Shown: positions 1 to 7,252, counted from the first letter of the stretch. The stretch is DNA of 36,401 nucleotides from CAZAQB01 sp964487155 (GCA_964487155.1 CAZAQB010000018.1:1-36401); one strand, 5' to 3'. Translations and numbers: made by a program. Notes: generated by a model from the sequence alone, not told the origin.

Positions 1-114
1 CACAAGGAATCTTTTCTCAGTCGGCCGTACTCACCGATACGCCGCTCCTTCGAAACGTCCCTTGTGAAACCAATATCCTACGCGATATCAGCACAAATTC
101 ATGAAATCTTCGGG
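1..114. mobile_element. MITE-like element, copy 1 (left end outside window)
   Basis: This is the right-hand 114 bp of a short non-coding element whose complete copy lies at 5920-6080; the two differ at only 2 positions over these 114 bases. The right terminal inverted repeat is at 94-114 and ends in CTTCGGG. It is followed by CTAG, which fits the 4-bp target pattern YTAR seen at the other copy. The TAG of that target serves as stop codon for the minus-strand PIN-toxin remnant next to it. No transposase is encoded. The mobilising transposase is unknown; YTAR 4-bp duplications are known from IS5-group elements, so that family is one possibility. Confidence 0.75.
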
Positions 115-321
115 CTAGCTCTTGGCCCCGGGGGGGTGGACGGCCTCCCGATCGCTACCCTGACCTCTACGCATAATGCGGCTGCCATGAGCAGCCGACC
201 GACTCGCCGAAACCCGCCGTAGGTGACGGTGCGAAGCTCCGTGACGGGGAGCCCGAGTCCAGCACCACGGCTCTGAACCGCGGGGAGAGCGGAACGTGCA
301 GGTATCCAGCGGCAGCTTCAC
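115..321 (-). pseudogene. truncated PIN-domain toxin remnant
   Basis: The frame starts with GTG overlapping the antitoxin stop (GTGA), the normal layout of a Phd-PIN toxin-antitoxin pair. Only the first residues, MKLPLDTCTF, resemble a PIN domain: the first catalytic aspartate is in LDTCT. The rest of the 68 codons is unlike a PIN fold and lacks the later acidic residues; intact toxins are about 125-140 residues. The replacing sequence at about 165-245 resembles the dispersed repeats elsewhere in the window (a GCTGCCATGAGCAGC palindrome and a CCGCCGTAG motif). The toxin was therefore probably destroyed by a repeat insertion or deletion. The stop codon comes from the target site of the MITE at 1-114. 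Confidence 0.6.
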
Positions 322-563
322 TCCGCCACGCCCTCGAAGGCCCTCAAATCGGCTTCCGGAAGTGGTTCGAAGAAGCTCTCCGGCACCTGGAAGCGCCCCT
401 TGCCCAGACCGATGGGGCGCGGCCCGCGAGCCGCCTGGGGCAGGGCTCGGATCTCGGCCACGGGCACGTTCCGACGGCAGAGCAGGGCGGCCTCGCCCGC
501 CTCGATTCTGGCCAGGTAGCGGGACAGGTGAGTCTTCGCTTGGTGGATGTTGAGCTTCAACAT
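318..563 (-). CDS. Phd/YefM-family antitoxin
   Basis: An 81-residue protein with the usual Phd/YefM beginning, MLKLNIHQAKTHLSRYLARI, followed by EAGE and a short segment ending VAEIRAL. This N-terminal half forms the DNA-binding dimer that autoregulates such operons; the C-terminal half (about 50-81, with PESFFEPLPE) normally wraps the toxin. The length is typical. The stop overlaps the start of the downstream PIN frame by GTGA, so the pair was translationally coupled. The partner toxin at 115-321 is destroyed, leaving an orphan antitoxin that can still act as a repressor or neutralise a related toxin in trans (inference). Confidence 0.8.
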   Translation of the reverse strand: MLKLNIHQAKTHLSRYLARIEAGEAALLCRRNVPVAEIRALPQAARGPRPIGLGKGRFQVPESFFEPLPEADLRAFEGVAE

Positions 564-678
564 GCCTGGAAAGTGAACTTACTTTCGAGGCAGATCAATC
601 AAGCGACTGTTCGCCGCTGGAAACTTTCCCCGCGCCGCAGCACTTCACGCACTCGCCGATCACCGACGACCCATACGC

Positions 679-1095
679 TCAGGCGGGGGTGCCAGCGGCC
701 TCCCCCACCGCGGCCAGCCGTCGCCGCCCCCGCCACTGCAGCACGCCGAGCAGGGCCACCACGCCGGCAACCCCCGCCAGCAAAGCCTGACCGAAGGCCG
801 TGAGCTGGGAGGCGCCCGCAACCATCACCAGCGGCGTGGCCAGAACCCACCCCACATCCGCCGCAATGATCCCGGCGACGGCCGCCTGGCGATCCACCGG
901 CCGCGCCGCGGCCCACAGCACCAGCCCGGCGAACGCCACCAGGCCGATGCCGAGGCCGGCCAGCAGCCACGGCGGCCCGACGCCGATGCGCGTGGCCCAC
1001 CACCCGGGCATCGCGACAAGCAGCAGCCCCGAGGCCGACGAAAACACCGCATTGGCCCAAAGCGGGCGCTGCAGGGTACGCACCACGTCCGTCAT
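679..1095 (-). CDS. small integral membrane protein, four predicted TM segments
   Basis: I chose the ATG at 1095 because GAGGTG lies 7 bases upstream; a longer open frame exists but would run across the divergent regulator. The 138-residue product has about four hydrophobic stretches: near 17-32, around the WLLAGLGIGLVAFAGLVLWA segment, around AAVAGIIAADVGWVLATPLV, and around LLAGVAGVVALLGVLQW. A basic tail follows. No catalytic motif is visible and I cannot assign a function. It is transcribed divergently from a broken XRE/MmyB regulator at 1174. Such regulators often control the neighbouring divergent gene, so it is the likely former target (inference). Confidence 0.65.
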   Translation of the reverse strand: MTDVVRTLQRPLWANAVFSSASGLLLVAMPGWWATRIGVGPPWLLAGLGIGLVAFAGLVLWAAARPVDRQAAVAGIIAADVGWVLATPLVMVAGASQLTAFGQALLAGVAGVVALLGVLQWRGRRRLAAVGEAAGTPA

Positions 1096-1173
1096 GGCTG
1101 TCACCTCTGGTAGCCGAATATGCCCGGGACGATACTGGCGGGCCGTGCCACCGGCGATTACCTCCGAGGTCAT

Positions 1174-1642
1174 ATGGGCCCCGGCGACCTGATCCGAACC
1201 CACCGCAGGCGGCGCGGCCTGAGCCAGATGGAACTGGCTGGGCGCGCCGGACGGACTGCGCCCCCTGGTGCGCAACTGGGACGAGGTGCAGACCCTGCTG
1301 CTGGAACGGGCCCGGGACGAGGCCGTGCTGCGCCCGGAACTGGACCCACTGATCGGCCGGCTGGAGGGGCTCGCCGGCCTTCCGGCCCATCAGCCGGCCG
1401 CCCCGGGGCCCGAGGGCCGGGGCGTGATGGCCCTCCACCTCGCCGCCGGGGGCCGGGAGCTGCGGCTGTTCTCCATGCTTGCCTGCTTCGGCTCGGCCCT
1501 GGACGCCACCATGGAATCCCTGCGGGTGGAGTATTTCTTCCCCGAGGACGAGGCGACCCGGCTCGAACTGCAGCTCATCGCGGCGCCGCAACCCGCCGGG
1601 ACGCCCGGCCAGACTGAATACCGGAGCCCGGGGCCGCTGTGA
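1174..1642 (+). pseudogene. internally deleted XRE-family regulator with MmyB-type C-terminal domain
   Basis: The 5' part starts at an ATG preceded by CCGAGG and encodes the first half of a Cro/C1 helix-turn-helix (LIRTHRRRRGLSQMELA). At about 1245 it runs directly, in another frame, into the C-terminal part of an MmyB-like ligand-binding domain: APDGLRPLVRNWDEV, then ELRLFSMLACFGSALDA and ESLRVEYFFPEDEATR to the stop at 1642. Intact proteins of this family are about 260-290 residues. Here the recognition helix and the first half of the MmyB domain are missing and the two ends are out of frame. This is a deletion of roughly 100 or more codons, not a single sequencing error. It should no longer bind DNA. 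Confidence 0.75.
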
Positions 1643-1978
1643 TGGCCCCAGGCAGGTCCGCCAGAGTCGGCTTGAACCAACGCCTGGCCGGATGACCCTG
1701 AAGCGTGCGAGCCTGCAAGCCCGGACTCGGGGGATTTCGCCCTGGGTCGGCTCGACCTCCGGGCCGCGACGCGCCGTCGGCCAGTCATCCGCGCTGACTG
1801 CGGAGCGTTCCGGGCGATGTCGCGTCCTTCGAGGCCGAACCGGCGCCGGAGGCCCGGAGGGGGCACGCGGCGCGCGGGGGCGGCGCGACAGAGACAGCGG
1901 GATCCGGCCCGAGGCCACCGCCGGGCTCTCCAGGGTCGGCAAGAAGATGCCGCAGGTGCTGGACGACAGGGATCCGAC
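1643..1978. other. gene-free interval, nothing recognised
   Basis: No homology, RNA gene or terminal repeat is recognisable between the broken regulator and the flavoprotein gene. Several frames stay open because of the very high GC content, but none has a convincing start, ribosome-binding site or protein-like composition. The promoter of the following gene presumably lies at the right end. Confidence 0.5.
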
Positions 1979-2926
1979 ATGACCGACACCCTCGTGATCG
2001 GAGCCGGCATGACCGGCCTCGCCTGCGCCCGGCGGCTGGCCGATGCGCGCCACAGCGTGCTGATCCTCGACAAGGGGCGCGGGCTCGGCGGGCGCATGGC
2101 GACGCGACGGGTGATCCTGGACGGCGGCACGGTGCAGTTCGACCACGGTGCCCAGTACGTGACCGCGAAATCCCCCGCCTTCGCGGCGCTGCTGGGGGGG
2201 ATGTCCGGCGCGGCAGCGCTATGGGCGGATGGCTCCGCACACCCTCATTATGTGGGTCTGCCCGGCATGTCGGGGCTGCCCCGCGCCCTGGCGGGCGGCC
2301 TCGACGTGCGCCGGGGCGTCGCCGTGACGGCGTTGGCGCCCCACTCCGGCGGATGGCGGGTGACCGCGGGCGCCGAGACGCTGAGCGTGCCCCGGGTGGT
2401 GCTCACCATTCCCGCCCCCCAGATCCCGCAACTCCTGGGCACGCACCCGCTGATGGATGCGCTGTCCCGGGTCGAAATGGCTCCCTGCCTGACCCTGATG
2501 GCCGCTTTTCCGCCCGGGGCCCCACGCCCCTTCATCAGCCGCGCCAGCGACACGCACCCGCTGGCCTGGATCGCCCAGGACAGCAGCAAGCCGGGCCGCG
2601 CCGGCCCGGCCGCCACCTGGGTGGCCCAGGCCAGCACCGAATGGAGCCTGCACCATCTGCAGGACACCCCGGAGACCACCGTTGCCCCGATGCTGTCGCT
2701 GTTGTGCGATGTGCTGGGCGCCGCGCCGTCCGCGGCCCTCTCCGCGACCGTGCATCGCTGGCGGTACGCCCGCGTGACCGCGCCCCTGGGACGGGCCTTT
2801 CTGCGCAGCCAGGATGCCAGCCTCTATCTGGGCGGCGACTGGTGCCTGGGCGCCCGGGTCGAGGCCGCGTGGCAGAGCGGAACGGCCATGGCCTGCGACA
2901 TTCTGGAGCGCGGCCCCATCGAGTGA
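1979..2926 (+). CDS. renalase-like FAD/NAD(P)-dependent oxidoreductase
   Basis: A 315-residue protein. Residues 1-35 form a Rossmann nucleotide-binding motif (TLVIGAGMTGLACARRL, with the acidic LILDKG strand end), followed by the GGRMATRR segment that contacts FAD in amine-oxidase-like flavoproteins. The C-terminal FAD motif is LYLGGDWCLGARVEAAWQSG at about 281-300. Size and both motifs fit the bacterial renalase-like family (COG3380-type), which oxidises reduced-nicotinamide isomers or unidentified amines; the substrate cannot be read here. The ATG at 1979 begins right at the Rossmann strand; an upstream extension would be low-complexity Arg/Gly-rich sequence and was rejected. It stands alone between accessory genes. 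Confidence 0.85.
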   Translation: MTDTLVIGAGMTGLACARRLADARHSVLILDKGRGLGGRMATRRVILDGGTVQFDHGAQYVTAKSPAFAALLGGMSGAAALWADGSAHPHYVGLPGMSGLPRALAGGLDVRRGVAVTALAPHSGGWRVTAGAETLSVPRVVLTIPAPQIPQLLGTHPLMDALSRVEMAPCLTLMAAFPPGAPRPFISRASDTHPLAWIAQDSSKPGRAGPAATWVAQASTEWSLHHLQDTPETTVAPMLSLLCDVLGAAPSAALSATVHRWRYARVTAPLGRAFLRSQDASLYLGGDWCLGARVEAAWQSGTAMACDILERGPIE

Positions 2927-3004
2927 TCCGCGAGTCGCCGGGGCGGGGCGTATCTCGTCGATGCCCAAGCCCGGCATGCGGCGCCATGGGCCACCCGGCG
3001 CGGG

Positions 3005-3274
3005 TCAGGCGGCGTCCAGCCGGCGGGCGGCCTCCTCCAGGTCATGGTCCATCTGCAGCCCCAGCCAGAAGCGCGGGCTGTTGCCGAAGCGGCGTCCCAG
3101 CCGCAGGGCGGTGTCGGCGGTGATCGCCCGCTGGCCCTTGACGATCTGGTTGATACGCCGGGGCGGTACGTTTATCTCCCGGGCCAGACGGTTCTGGCTG
3201 AGGCCCATGGGCAGCAGGAACTCCTCCTGCAGCACCTCGCTGGAGTGGATGTTCGGGATGCGCCTGTCGGTCAT
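3005..3274 (-). CDS. higA: HigA-family addiction-module antitoxin
   Basis: An 89-residue XRE-type protein with the characteristic HigA order: an N-terminal HSSEVLQEEFLLPMGLSQ, then a helix-turn-helix (NRLAREINVPPRRINQIVKG), then RAITADTALRLGRRFGNSPRFWLGLQ, the signature second half. HigA binds HigB and represses the higBA promoter. A strong ribosome-binding site (GGGAGG) lies just upstream of the ATG at 3274. In higBA operons the toxin gene directly precedes higA on the same strand. Here only the last part of a HigB-like frame remains, ending 27 bp upstream, so the antitoxin seems orphaned. Length is normal and the gene looks intact. Confidence 0.9.
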   Translation of the reverse strand: MTDRRIPNIHSSEVLQEEFLLPMGLSQNRLAREINVPPRRINQIVKGQRAITADTALRLGRRFGNSPRFWLGLQMDHDLEEAARRLDAA

Positions 3275-3301
3275 GGTTGCGGCCTCCCGCTGGCGGTTCT
3301 C

Positions 3302-3361
3302 TCAGTGATGATCGACGATCTGCACCTGCTCGGCGCCTTCATTCCAAATGAAGCAGACGCA
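3302..3361 (-). pseudogene. C-terminal remnant of HigB-type toxin
   Basis: Upstream of higA on the same strand, one frame reads CVCFIWNEGAEQVQIVDHH followed by TGA at 3304-3302. This matches the usual C-terminus of HigB/RelE-like toxins (a W-R-I-x-F-x-W strand, an acidic turn, then a strand ending V-D-x-H). Further upstream the frame stays open for some 40 codons, but the sequence is not HigB-like and the N-terminal helices and the Arg/Lys-rich catalytic strand are absent. The break coincides with the end of the degraded lipoprotein gene, suggesting a rearrangement junction near 3365-3560. It was too short to be predicted as a gene. Confidence 0.55.
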
Positions 3362-3405
3362 CCAGGTCATGCAACGCCACGGGTCATGGTGCCCTGGAAG
3401 CACAA

Positions 3406-4406
3406 TCACGTGCTGCACCGGCCCGGTCTCGGGTCTTGGCGTGGCCTGGCCGAATTGCGCCGACGTCGGCAGAGGTCAGTACCCATACGCCTGCAGGCGC
3501 TGGGGCGCCCGGCGGATGTCGCCGTGGGGGGGGAAATGATCCGCGCATCGCCAGCTAGCGCCCGCAGGGGTTCCAGGGCGCGCGGGTCCCCCAGCCAGCC
3601 GAGGGTCACGGCCGCCCGGTGAAGCTCCTCGCGGCCGGCCTGCTCGCTGCCGAGCACAGCCAGCAGCCGCCGGACGCGGCCGGGGTCATTGACGTCCCGA
3701 AACCGGGCCCTGGCGTCCCGCAACCGCAGCCTGAGGCCGTACCGGTCACGCCGCTCCATGTAGGCCACGGCATGGGGCGAACCCATGCCCAGCAGGATGC
3801 GACAGGCCCGGCTGCGTACGCTGTCGCGCTCATGGTTCAGCAGCGGCCTCAGGGCGACTTCCGCGGGCCGGCCGACCCGGGCCAGGGCGGCGTCGATGGC
3901 CAGCGACCCGTAGGTGCGGTTCCGGACATGGTCCACCAGGGTGCGCAGCCCCGGCCGGCCCAGGGTGGAGAGCAGCATCACGGCCCGCTCCGTCGGCGCT
4001 GGCAGGGCCTGCCAGGGGGGACTCGGGATAGCTCTCGATGAAGCGCCGCCAGGCGACCGGGGACGGCTCTTCCCTGGCCGCCGCGAAGGCGGCCTCGGAT
4101 TCCAGCACCCGGATGCGGGCGCGGCTCGCGGCGGCGAACCGGCCTTCGGGGTAGGCCTCCAGGTACTCCCGGTAAGCCGCCACAGTGTCGGTCTTCGCCG
4201 CCCGGGCGTGGGCATCCCGGTCCTGCAGTTCGGCGAGGCGCTGGCGGGCCTCGACTGCATGGGGCGAGTCGGCATGGCGGCGCAGGTAGCGCTCCAGGAC
4301 GTAGGTCTTCTCGGCCGAGCGCACTTCCGGCCACGGGTCCCTTGGCCCACAGCCCACAATGGCCAGCGTCAGCATGAGGGCAGCAATAGCCCTGCAAGCG
4401 CTCATC
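3406..4406 (-). pseudogene. repeat-containing lipoprotein gene with a frameshift
   Basis: The start is the ATG-ATG pair at 4406/4403 behind GGGAGGGG. The protein begins with a lipoprotein signal (ALMLTLAIVGC, Cys about 20). It continues with helical repeats (VLERYLRRHADSPHAVEAR, AAYREYLEAYPEGRFAAAS, RFIESYPESP), TPR-like, suggesting an outer-membrane scaffold. At a run of six C (minus strand, near 4015-4020) the frame is lost; removing one C restores WQALPAPTERAVMLLS and then HEAT-like repeats (ALRPLLNHERDSVRSRACRI, AVTLGWLGDPRALEPLRAL). The 3' end after about 3540 looks unrelated, so the true end may be lost. The single-base indel may be a sequence error or real decay. It is divergent from a second, similarly damaged lipoprotein gene. 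Confidence 0.6.
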
Positions 4407-4554
4407 ATCAGCGACCCCTCCCCGGGGCTTCCGGGCCCGGATCCGGTCCGGTGCCTCCTCCGCGCTCCGGTGCCGGACCGCACAGGCCTCGCGATTCCGG
4501 CCGATACTGCGGCTAGGATAGGCGCCCAGGCAGCTCCCGGGGGCGGCGCCGACC

Positions 4555-5755
4555 ATGGGACTCCCACAGCGGACAGCGACAATCCTGGCCATGGCCATGG
4601 CCATGGCCCTGGCGGCGGGCTGCGCCGGCAAGCCCCCGGCGAAGCCCGGCTACGCCGAGGCCTACCGCGGCGTGGACCAGGTGCGGGTGGTGCTCTCCGG
4701 CGACGGGCTGGAGCCGGCGGAGGGCGACACCATCGCCCGCATCTACAACTTGGTGCGCAGCGACAATGCCGATGTGGGCCGCCATCAGGTGCTCGAACTG
4801 GCCATGGACGTCCGCAGCGAGCAGTACTCCAGATCCTACTGCCTGGAGCCCATCTCGGGCGTGGACTGCAAGCCCGTGCCCACGGGGTCACGCCTTGGTG
4901 GTGCAGTTCCGCCGCAGCTGGGGCGAGAACGTCCGCGAGCACCAGCGGCGCTTCCGCTTCGCCCCCGGCAGTATCACCACCCGGGGCTTCCGGTCGGTGC
5001 CCAGGGAGAAGGCCCTGGCCCGCATCCAGGCCCACTCCCGGGAGCGGGCCCTGCAGCGACTGCTGGGCTACGCCTGCGGCAACACCGTCGCCATGTTCCC
5101 GGTGCGGCTGCCCGTGGCCGCGCTGACCGCGGAGGACGAGCGGGTCAGCCGCGCCTGCCTGGAGTGGCTGAACCCGAAGCGCTCGGACAAGCTGCGCCTG
5201 CAGATGGCCCGGCGGGCAGTCGTCGAACCCCCCCTGCCCCCGGCGCTGCACTGGCGTGCCGCCCAGTTGCTGGACGTCAACGACCTCAGCCCGCAGCAGC
5301 GCGCCGGGCTCGGCCCCTGGCTACGGGACCCGGCACCGGAACACCGGCTCACCGCCAACCGGCTCTACTTCCCCTGCCCCTGCGTGGGCCGGGGCTCCAA
5401 GACCCGGGAACAGCGGGTCCGGTGCTTGCGGGATGCGCTCAGCGCCCGGCTGCCATTGCTGGAGGACGCCGAGCCGGCGGTCCAGCTGGCCGCCATCGAC
5501 CAGACCCTGCACCTGGCCGAACGCATCGCCGACGAGGCAGCGGACCCCGACATCGAGGGTCTGAAGGCCGTCCTGCCTCGCAGCCGGGTCCGGTTGGCGG
5601 GTCTGATCGACGACCCGGACCCCGAGGTGCGCCGCAAGGTTCTGCCCTACATCGACGATCCGGATCTGCTGGAGGACCTGTCCGACTACGACCCCGATGC
5701 GGGAGTGCGCAAGGCCGCGTTCAACCGCTGGCAGAGACTGCACCAGGCGCGCTGA
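4555..5755 (+). pseudogene. HEAT-like repeat lipoprotein gene with a frameshift
   Basis: The ATG at 4555 opens a lipoprotein signal (AMAMAMALAAGC, Cys 23). The frame continues through YAEAYRGVDQVRVVLSGDG and ends sensibly at about 4890 with CKPVPTG. From there the adjacent frame carries on with HALVVQFRRSWGENVREHQ to the stop at 5755; removing one G from the GGGG run near 4886-4889 joins them into a protein of about 399 residues. The C-terminal third has HEAT-like elements (LIDDPDPEVRRKVLPYIDDP, LSDYDPDAGVRKAAFNRWQR). No enzyme motif is visible. The facing gene at 3406-4406 has the same architecture (lipobox plus repeats) and the same kind of one-base defect. Function unknown; a protein-protein scaffold at the outer membrane is an inference. 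Confidence 0.65.
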
Positions 5756-5919
5756 TGGGGCGTCGACCCACTCGGCACCGAGATGCGGAGCGACTCCCCT
5801 GTGACTCTCCTGACCTACGGTAGCGGCATCGCCCACGGGGCGATGTGGCACCGCGGGTGCCGCGCCTTGGACCGCCGATCAGCCGATACGAGGACAAAAT
5901 CAGGTCAGCGCTTCCTTAG

Positions 5920-6080
5920 CCCGAAGATTTCACAAATTTGCACCGATCTCGCTTGTCTCTTGGCCCCACAAGGAATCTTCTCTCAGTCGGCCGTACTCAC
6001 CGATACGCCGCTCCTTCGAAAAGTCCCTTGTGAAACCAATATCCTACGCGATATCAGCACAAATTCATGAAATCTTCGGG
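5920..6080. mobile_element. 161-bp MITE-like element, complete copy
   Basis: It is bounded by 21-bp imperfect terminal inverted repeats: 5920-5940 (starting CCCGAAGATTTCA) and 6060-6080, 19 of 21 positions matching. It is flanked by the direct repeat TTAG (5916-5919 and 6081-6084), consistent with a 4-bp target duplication of type YTAR. The interior has no plausible coding sequence. It is clearly less GC-rich than the surrounding genes. Its right 114 bp recur at 1-114 with 2 differences. It sits exactly at the stop codon of the PIN toxin at 6081-6515: the TAA stop is the complement of TTA in the target repeat. Confidence 0.8.
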
Positions 6081-6515
6081 TTAGGGAATTTTGGTTCCAC
6101 GTATCTGCCGAGCGGCCATATCGAACGTGTACACCCCGTCCATAGCCAGGCGCCGTTCCTGCGCTTCATGTATCGACTTATTCACGATGAGCGCATCCGG
6201 GAAATCAGCATACTTTTTCTTGCCGCCAGCCTTCACTGGCGGAGTCGTTCTGAAGTCATTCAGCGCACGCCAAACGGTCTGCCCGTCCTCGAATACGATA
6301 TTTCGCTCTTTAAACAGGGCCACGATGACATCGGCCACGGCATCCCGGTCGAGCTTATATCTTTTCCCTGCCAGAACCCATACCGTCTCCGCGAGCACAA
6401 CATCGGTGATCAAGATCGGATCAGCGCCTTTTATTAACAACGCGGCTCGTCTAGATTGACCTTCATCGTCTTGCAGCAGATACCTGAGAAGCACGTTGGT
6501 ATCGATGGAGATCAT
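6081..6515 (-). CDS. PIN-domain ribonuclease toxin (VapC-like)
   Basis: A 144-residue PIN-domain protein. It opens MISIDTNVLLRYLLQDDEGQ with the first catalytic Asp, has a central acidic residue in LAETVWVL, the YADFPDALI segment with the third acidic cluster, and the terminal YTFDMAA with the last Asp. These four acidic positions bind Mg in the nuclease centre, so the toxin appears intact. Relatives cleave tRNA or rRNA and arrest growth. It overlaps the antitoxin by ATGA. The last codons are immediately followed by the MITE; the stop falls in the target duplication. Codon and base composition is markedly more AT-rich than the neighbours, a sign of acquisition. Confidence 0.88.
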   Translation of the reverse strand: MISIDTNVLLRYLLQDDEGQSRRAALLIKGADPILITDVVLAETVWVLAGKRYKLDRDAVADVIVALFKERNIVFEDGQTVWRALNDFRTTPPVKAGGKKKYADFPDALIVNKSIHEAQERRLAMDGVYTFDMAARQIRGTKIP

Positions 6516-6751
6516 TTATCGATACTGCTCTGGAGGGAGGCCTGTTCACTGATTGATCTGTTCACTCTGGCGCCTTTGAGGATCCCCTGTGCAGCACCGG
6601 ATAATTTCTTGATGATCGTAATATGACCATCGTTATCGACGAAGCAATCGTATTCATCGCCGGGTCCGATACCGGCGAGTCGGCATTGTTCCACCGGCAA
6701 GGTGATCTGCCGCTTTGAGCTTACTTTTGGCATCGCCTGCGTCCTGACCAT
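6512..6751 (-). CDS. AbrB/SpoVT-type antitoxin
   Basis: A 79-residue protein whose first half, MPKVSSKRQITLPVEQCRLA, is the swapped-hairpin AbrB DNA-binding domain. It continues GIGPGDEYDCFVDNDGHITI and ends in a polar tail (residues 53-79) that should contact the toxin. The first ATG is at 6751; an internal ATG seven codons in (MPKVSS) would match the family start equally well. ATGA overlap with the downstream PIN gene indicates coupled translation; the complex presumably represses the operon. The module lies between the MITE and tRNA-Ser in a patch of lower GC. Confidence 0.82.
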   Translation of the reverse strand: MVRTQAMPKVSSKRQITLPVEQCRLAGIGPGDEYDCFVDNDGHITIIKKLSGAAQGILKGARVNRSISEQASLQSSIDK

Positions 6752-7095
6752 GAATCGGGCCGGAGAGTATAGCGGGAGCTTTACCTATGATCAATTTGTA
6801 AAGAAGCGGGCCCAATGCAAGCCAGGGGGAATGGCGGCATCTGTGGACGATCCAGGTGATGGCGCACTCCAGGTGCCCGGGGTTATCGGCGCGATCAGGT
6901 ACTGCGCGCCAGGTCACCGTGAATGCAATGGCGATGCTGATGGCGCTCGCCCTGCGGGGCGCCGCCGCGAGACGGCGACGCTCTCTCACGCCTGGCGGCG
7001 CTCGAGTCGAACCCCCTATCTGTCCGTCCCAGGGTTCGAATCCCCAGGGGCCAAGCCTCCGGGTGGGGGCATGGAAAACCCGGACGACTGCGAAA
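6752..7095. other. intergenic region with inverted copy of the tRNA-Ser T-arm
   Basis: No gene is recognised. At 7026-7044 there are 19 bases identical to the T-arm region of the neighbouring tRNA-Ser but on the opposite strand (the tRNA copy is at 7109-7127). The sequence around it cannot fold as a complete tRNA. It may be a scar of integration or recombination at the tRNA locus. Confidence 0.45.
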
Positions 7096-7183
7096 TGGCG
7101 GAGAGGCAGGGATTCGAACCCTGGGACCCTTGCGGGTCAACGGTTTTCAAGACCGCCGCTTTCGACCGCTCAGCCACCTCTCC
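7096..7183 (-). tRNA. tRNA-Ser, anticodon UGA
   Basis: Reading the minus strand from 7183, a 7-bp acceptor stem GGAGAGG pairs with CCTCTCC. It encloses the D arm (GGCTGAGCGGTCGAAAGC), an anticodon stem with loop CTTGAAA (anticodon TGA, serine), a long variable arm (GACCCGCAAGGGTC) typical of class II tRNAs, and the T arm with GGTTCGAATCC. Discriminator G is followed by an encoded CCA at 7098-7096. The long variable arm and the anticodon agree on serine. pyrD lies downstream on the same strand's upstream side. Confidence 0.96.
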
Positions 7184-7252
7184 GTGGAACTGGTTTACGC
7201 CGGCAGCCCCGGCATTGTGTTCGGCCGGGGCCCGGAGTCGCAAGCGTGGGAC

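Noticed and set aside
599..2146. Long open frame (about 515 codons) on the minus strand across the regulator and membrane-protein genes
   Set aside because: It is Arg/Pro/Gly-rich, has no domain, and runs antisense to recognisable MmyB motifs; such frames are expected at this GC content.
4010..4890. Programmed ribosomal frameshifting in the two lipoprotein genes
   Set aside because: The runs (six C, four G) are not classical slippery heptamers and no stimulatory stem or internal Shine-Dalgarno is evident; indel or error is simpler.
7000..7060. Possible second tRNA on the plus strand
   Set aside because: Only a T-arm-like segment is present; no acceptor, D or anticodon arm can be paired, so it is kept as an inverted fragment only.
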